Source: Membranipora membranacea
Lineage: Eukaryota > Bryozoa > Gymnolaemata > Cheilostomatida > Membraniporidae
DNA length: 64,000 bases
Direction of reading: 5' to 3'
Assembly (NCBI GenBank): GCA_914767715.1
Contig: OU612067.1
Location: 33,826,162-33,890,161 of the forward strand
The stretch's first letter is position 1, and each line of letters begins with the position of its first letter. Shown here in pieces: positions 62,501 through 64,000 of the stretch. Both the position numbers and the translations under genes were made by a program. The notes under the pieces were generated by a model, which made no database searches, was not told where the DNA came from, and saw only the letters and a program-made list of their open reading frames with translations.

Positions 62501-63794
62501 TCCTGTATTGCTAGCTAGGTCAGATAGTAGGCTGCCATGTCATCAGCAAGTGTGAGTTTCCCTCTACAATTGAGTGTTCCAATCATAAGCTTCCTCATTT
62601 CGGTGGTTAAAATGTTGACTAAAAGTTGTCTTACAATAAGATGGGTTGAGTGCAGTTGAGCAGTGTAGTTGAGTTGAAATCTGTGGAGTTGACAGAGTTG
62701 ATAAAATTTGAGACTTGTCAGAATCTCGCGCCGGATTAGATCTGACTCTGAATTGAGGTTATGATAAACCTCACAAAATGGCGACTAATATTGATCTCCA
62801 ATACAGAAATGGAACATTTATTAATGACTCATATTGGCAGGGGCCGGCAAAAGCAGCCATAGAATACAAAAGGTACTCACCAGAGTGACTCTTAACAAAT
62901 AAATGTCTGTAATTGCTATATCAAGAGTTCAATATCATTGCAATGATAATTGAAACAGCTGATTCATTAGTATCCTCAGTAACTGACAGTTGAGTTGAGC
63001 TCAATCATTCATTGACATAATTTTATGAAATCATTGCACTCAATTACGTTTAGCGCAGTATTAGGCTTACTATGGCCTAACCACTTCCTATTCATTATAA
63101 TTAACAGATGACCATATTAAGATAATTGATTATTAATTGAGAAAAAAGGATGTCGTCTTTCTGTAATTTTGATATTAGGGATCAACAGAATCAACTGAGC
63201 TTTGTCACAGTGCTGAGTTTTTCAGGTGATAAGACTCTGCATATTATGATGTATATAATTATGTTTAACTATGTAGCTATGCTGTTGAGCAGTGAAACAG
63301 AGCAAATTATTGGGGTGAAGGCATATTATCGGCCTGATCTGCTAGCAATGATATGGTAACTGTTTGTCTATTTATCTCTTTCTCTAGCGCCACCATCAGC
63401 ACCGACCTTGGTTGTTATCAGAGCTCCATCACCATATTGTGTCATTTTAACCTGGGACCAGCCAGCTCAACATAATGGTGAACTTTCTATGTATGGGGTA
63501 GGTACATTATGAATCTTATATCAAGTTATTCCGAGAGAATAAAGTTAATATAAAAGCCTTTAACTTCTAACAGCTAAAGCTATACATCGAGTGAACCATC
63601 AATTCTGTCTTCATTACAGTATAGGTGCACCGGAACATCTAGTTACAATCCCACAGAAGCAGGAGGGCAAACATTAAACACAACAGTCTGTGGATTTTCA
63701 CCGTACCAGCAGATTCAGTGTGATGTTAGATCCAAGCATAGTGCCGTTGTTGGTGGAGTCGCTTCATCTGAAAGGATTCGCACAAACTGTGCTG
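47503..63794 (+). CDS. F5/8 type C plus fibronectin-III extracellular protein (5' part, continues past window)
   Basis: Exons: 47503-47560, 47817-48041, 49426-49662, 49927-50063, 52845-53007, 53250-53335, 53790-54000, 63388-63497, 63620-63794. All are GT-AG and frame-consistent (1402 nt, 467 codons so far). Exon 1 gives MMPYHTIIHILYLLSYVNQ, a plausible but short signal peptide, and is the least certain exon. An F5/8C domain (residues about 20-173) is followed by three FN3 domains (about 174-273, 274-372, 373-467). The last seen donor is GTATGC at 63795. The family is secreted or cell-surface, in adhesion or recognition; the membrane anchor, if any, lies outside the window. Further FN3 exons could hide in the 9.4-kb intron, since its phase (1) would allow symmetric modules. 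Confidence 0.8.
47817..49662 (+). CDS. F5/8 type C (fucolectin-like) domain, two exons
   Basis: Exon 47817-48041: NNGTATSSSIHSSIGGVDKP, then DQWWRVDLGEPYYI, the core motif of galactose-binding-like F5/8C/fucolectin domains. Exon 49426-49662: RLGANNPKDPQPEQ ... YRRLAVYSTNPLGIVISEV, the closing strand. The module starts and ends in phase 1. The intron contains the TA-bounded foldback MITE. Sugar binding is inferred from the family. Confidence 0.8.
48394..48887. mobile_element. Foldback MITE with TA flanks
   Basis: Arms of about 200 bp. The left end GGAAAGCAAAAAACAACCAC pairs with the right end ...GTTTGTTTTTTTGCTTTCC, and TA is present on both outer sides (48394-48395, 48886-48887). TA target duplication suggests a Tc1/mariner-type transposase, by inference. 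No ORF. In the intron of the F5/8C domain. Confidence 0.75.
49927..53007 (+). CDS. FN3 domain 1 (two exons, phase-0 split)
   Basis: Exon 49927-50063 (LPEFKATNLRINST ... VTCQWDPP ... SKYQ) and exon 52845-53007 (SNCSIPFSTLVSCKVRV ... TTACTG). The WDPP turn and SKYQ strand are typical FN3 features. The split after SKYQ is in phase 0, and the same place is split in the other two FN3 domains. Its intron holds the 1.2-kb TTAA foldback element. Confidence 0.75.
50676..51884. mobile_element. 1.2-kb near-perfect palindromic element with TTAA ends
   Basis: TTAA on both sides (50676-50679, 51881-51884), termini GGTAATGTCAAAGACC, then long arms that meet near 51205-51230 (GCAAAAGAATGCC and GGCATTCTTTTGC) with a loop of about 40 bp. 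Nearly the whole element is an inverted repeat with scattered mismatches and one extra stretch on the right side (about 51535-51625). No transposase ORF. Its end sequence differs from the 6912 element, so it is a separate family. Confidence 0.85.
53250..54000 (+). CDS. FN3 domain 2 (two exons)
   Basis: Exon 53250-53335 (APANVIVQPNPEEIVNQG ... YKIDWE) and exon 53790-54000 (FKEYAIEIS ... LLSVKIWTVNSDGVRSPT). V-I-W-T-V-N-S-D-G-x-R-S is the classic FN3 F-G region. Phase 1 entry and exit, phase 0 inside. Confidence 0.8.
54395..56260 (-). pseudogene. LINE reverse transcriptase remnant (copy A)
   Basis: Minus-strand pieces in order: an RT N-terminal part (KLSEIVDSNQYAYKPEIGT) near 55750-55690, the central GLGPILWLIYYNDL and YADDTSFY near 55420-55340, and a C-terminal RT-associated segment (FYITNIRSILCYAMPAF ... 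ARLESIQRSALRVILP) at 54670-54520. Stops and frameshifts are frequent. The wording fits CR1/jockey-like non-LTR elements. The endonuclease domain was not found. Confidence 0.7.
56700..58250 (-). pseudogene. LINE remnant with endonuclease and reverse transcriptase (copy B)
   Basis: Minus strand. The endonuclease C-terminal half at 58018-57581 has KFVITGDFNRLPI and KLDLVLTN with a NDHRCV motif. RT at 57531-57277 has LWKSAIIKPLPKVN and LKDYRPIALTS. RT at about 57220-56704 has GSVLSPLLFSIYTD, KYADDT and LLLNPSKTKEM. It is broken between the pieces by shifts. The gene order EN-RT is normal for APE-type LINEs. Confidence 0.8.
58280..59136 (-). pseudogene. LINE RT remnant (copy C)
   Basis: Minus-strand fragment with NYQPIALAISVLSKRLEP at about 58905-58850 and a later segment with ITTWISGFLTHRTQTLNPG near 58710-58655. 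It is related in content to copy B but lies upstream of it (minus sense), so it is a second insertion. No intact motif for catalysis was seen. Confidence 0.6.
59136..59864. mobile_element. Foldback element with 175-bp arms
   Basis: Left arm 59136-59310 and right arm 59690-59864 are inverted copies beginning CCTCTATGTT. Each arm itself contains short palindromes (TTTGGTCTGACCAAA; GCGGTTTTGATTAACCG). The spacer is 379 bp with no recognised gene. Confidence 0.8.
59865..61485. other. Intronic stretch, nothing recognised
   Basis: Within the 9.4-kb intron of the F5/8C-FN3 gene. An AT dinucleotide run at about 60876-60898 is the only repeat noted. No exon with FN3 character was seen. Confidence 0.4.
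61486..61810. repeat. Long direct repeat, left copy
   Basis: A 325-bp segment similar in the same orientation to 62746-63072. Shared landmarks include CTCTGAATTGA, CTCACAAAATGG, TACTCACCAGAGTGACTCTT and TGACAGTTGAGTTGAGCTCA. Moderate divergence with small indels. Confidence 0.85.
61811..62620 (-). pseudogene. RTE-type LINE endonuclease fragment
   Basis: Minus-strand APE-like endonuclease: LAIQETHCRQTD near 62510, then RAILIGLGDFNAKTGSGHRK (62180-62120), MGKFGKGKLNLNGKELLE and VLSNTLFVHPLRHRTTWESP (to 61972). This wording (GDFNAKxG, T-F-x-H, TW-x-SP) is typical of RTE-clade endonucleases often mislabelled as craniofacial development protein 2. It is truncated, has stops, and has no RT. It lies exactly between the two direct repeats. 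Confidence 0.8.
62746..63072. repeat. Long direct repeat, right copy
   Basis: The partner of 61486-61810. It ends about 315 bp before the FN3 exon at 63388. Confidence 0.85.
63388..63794 (+). CDS. FN3 domain 3 (two exons)
   Basis: Exon 63388-63497 (APPSAPTLVVIRAPSPYCVI, LTWDQPAQHNGELSMYG) and exon 63620-63794 (YRCTGTSS ... VCGFSPYQQIQCDVRSKHSA). The x-L-T-W-D-x-P core is clear. Phase 1 / 0 / 1 pattern as in the other two. Confidence 0.8.
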
Positions 63795-64000
63795 GTATGC
63801 ATAATGGTTGTGGTGTTAAATTCTGCAACACTGTGTACCCAAACTAGCTTTGGTATATGTGATGAAATGAGTATGGTAGTCGCCTGTGAGTAGATAGTTT
63901 AAGTGCTTAAACTCTGTTTGTATTGTTGGTAGTAGAATTACATTATCAACGGCCTTCCCAAAGTGGTTGATTATGAAATGCTACTACCAGCTATCCCGAC

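Overview
The window is animal nuclear DNA. It has AT-rich flanks, host genes split into short exons by GT-AG introns, secreted mosaic proteins (laminin-G-like, PAN/apple-like, F5/8 type C, fibronectin III), and many metazoan-type transposons (Ty3/gypsy, BEL/Pao, P-element/THAP, pogo-like, LINE, RTE, SINE, MITE). An early-branching marine invertebrate such as a sponge or cnidarian fits best, but the species cannot be named from the sequence. No bacterial operons, rRNA genes or CRISPR arrays were seen.

Host genes, all on the + strand: (1) the 3' end of a zeta-crystallin/quinone oxidoreductase gene (exons near 1413-3269); (2) a gene that appears complete, 4848-18875, whose 22 exons join without a frame break into a 1014-residue secreted protein with a signal peptide, four laminin-G-like jelly-roll domains and a C-terminal PAN-like domain; (3) the 5' part of a gene starting near 47503 and leaving the window, encoding a signal peptide, an F5/8C (fucolectin-like) domain and at least three FN3 domains, with a 9.4 kb intron full of transposon debris. 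In both large genes the domains are bounded by phase-1 introns, the classic signature of exon shuffling.

The 20-47 kb interval is a transposon-rich intergenic zone: a foldback element (20.0-20.6 kb), tRNA-derived SINE-like elements, a decayed BEL/Pao element (21.7-23.9 kb), a decayed pogo-like transposase locus with an HTH-psq exon and PHD-like remnant (25.9-29.2 kb), a small palindromic MITE (33.4 kb), a THAP/P-element transposase pseudogene (34.5-35.8 kb), a full-length but broken Ty3/gypsy element with both LTRs (35880-43748) that carries an extra 3' reading frame with a C2H2 finger, and a 2.5 kb foldback element (43849-46394).

The introns hold several palindromic elements. Two are bounded by TTAA and one by TA, pointing to piggyBac-like and mariner-like mobilisation. 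The 54-63 kb intron holds at least three minus-strand LINE remnants, a 175-bp-arm inverted repeat and an RTE endonuclease fragment between two long direct repeats. Exon borders were assigned by eye from splice sites, frame and domain logic. No alignment or database search was run.
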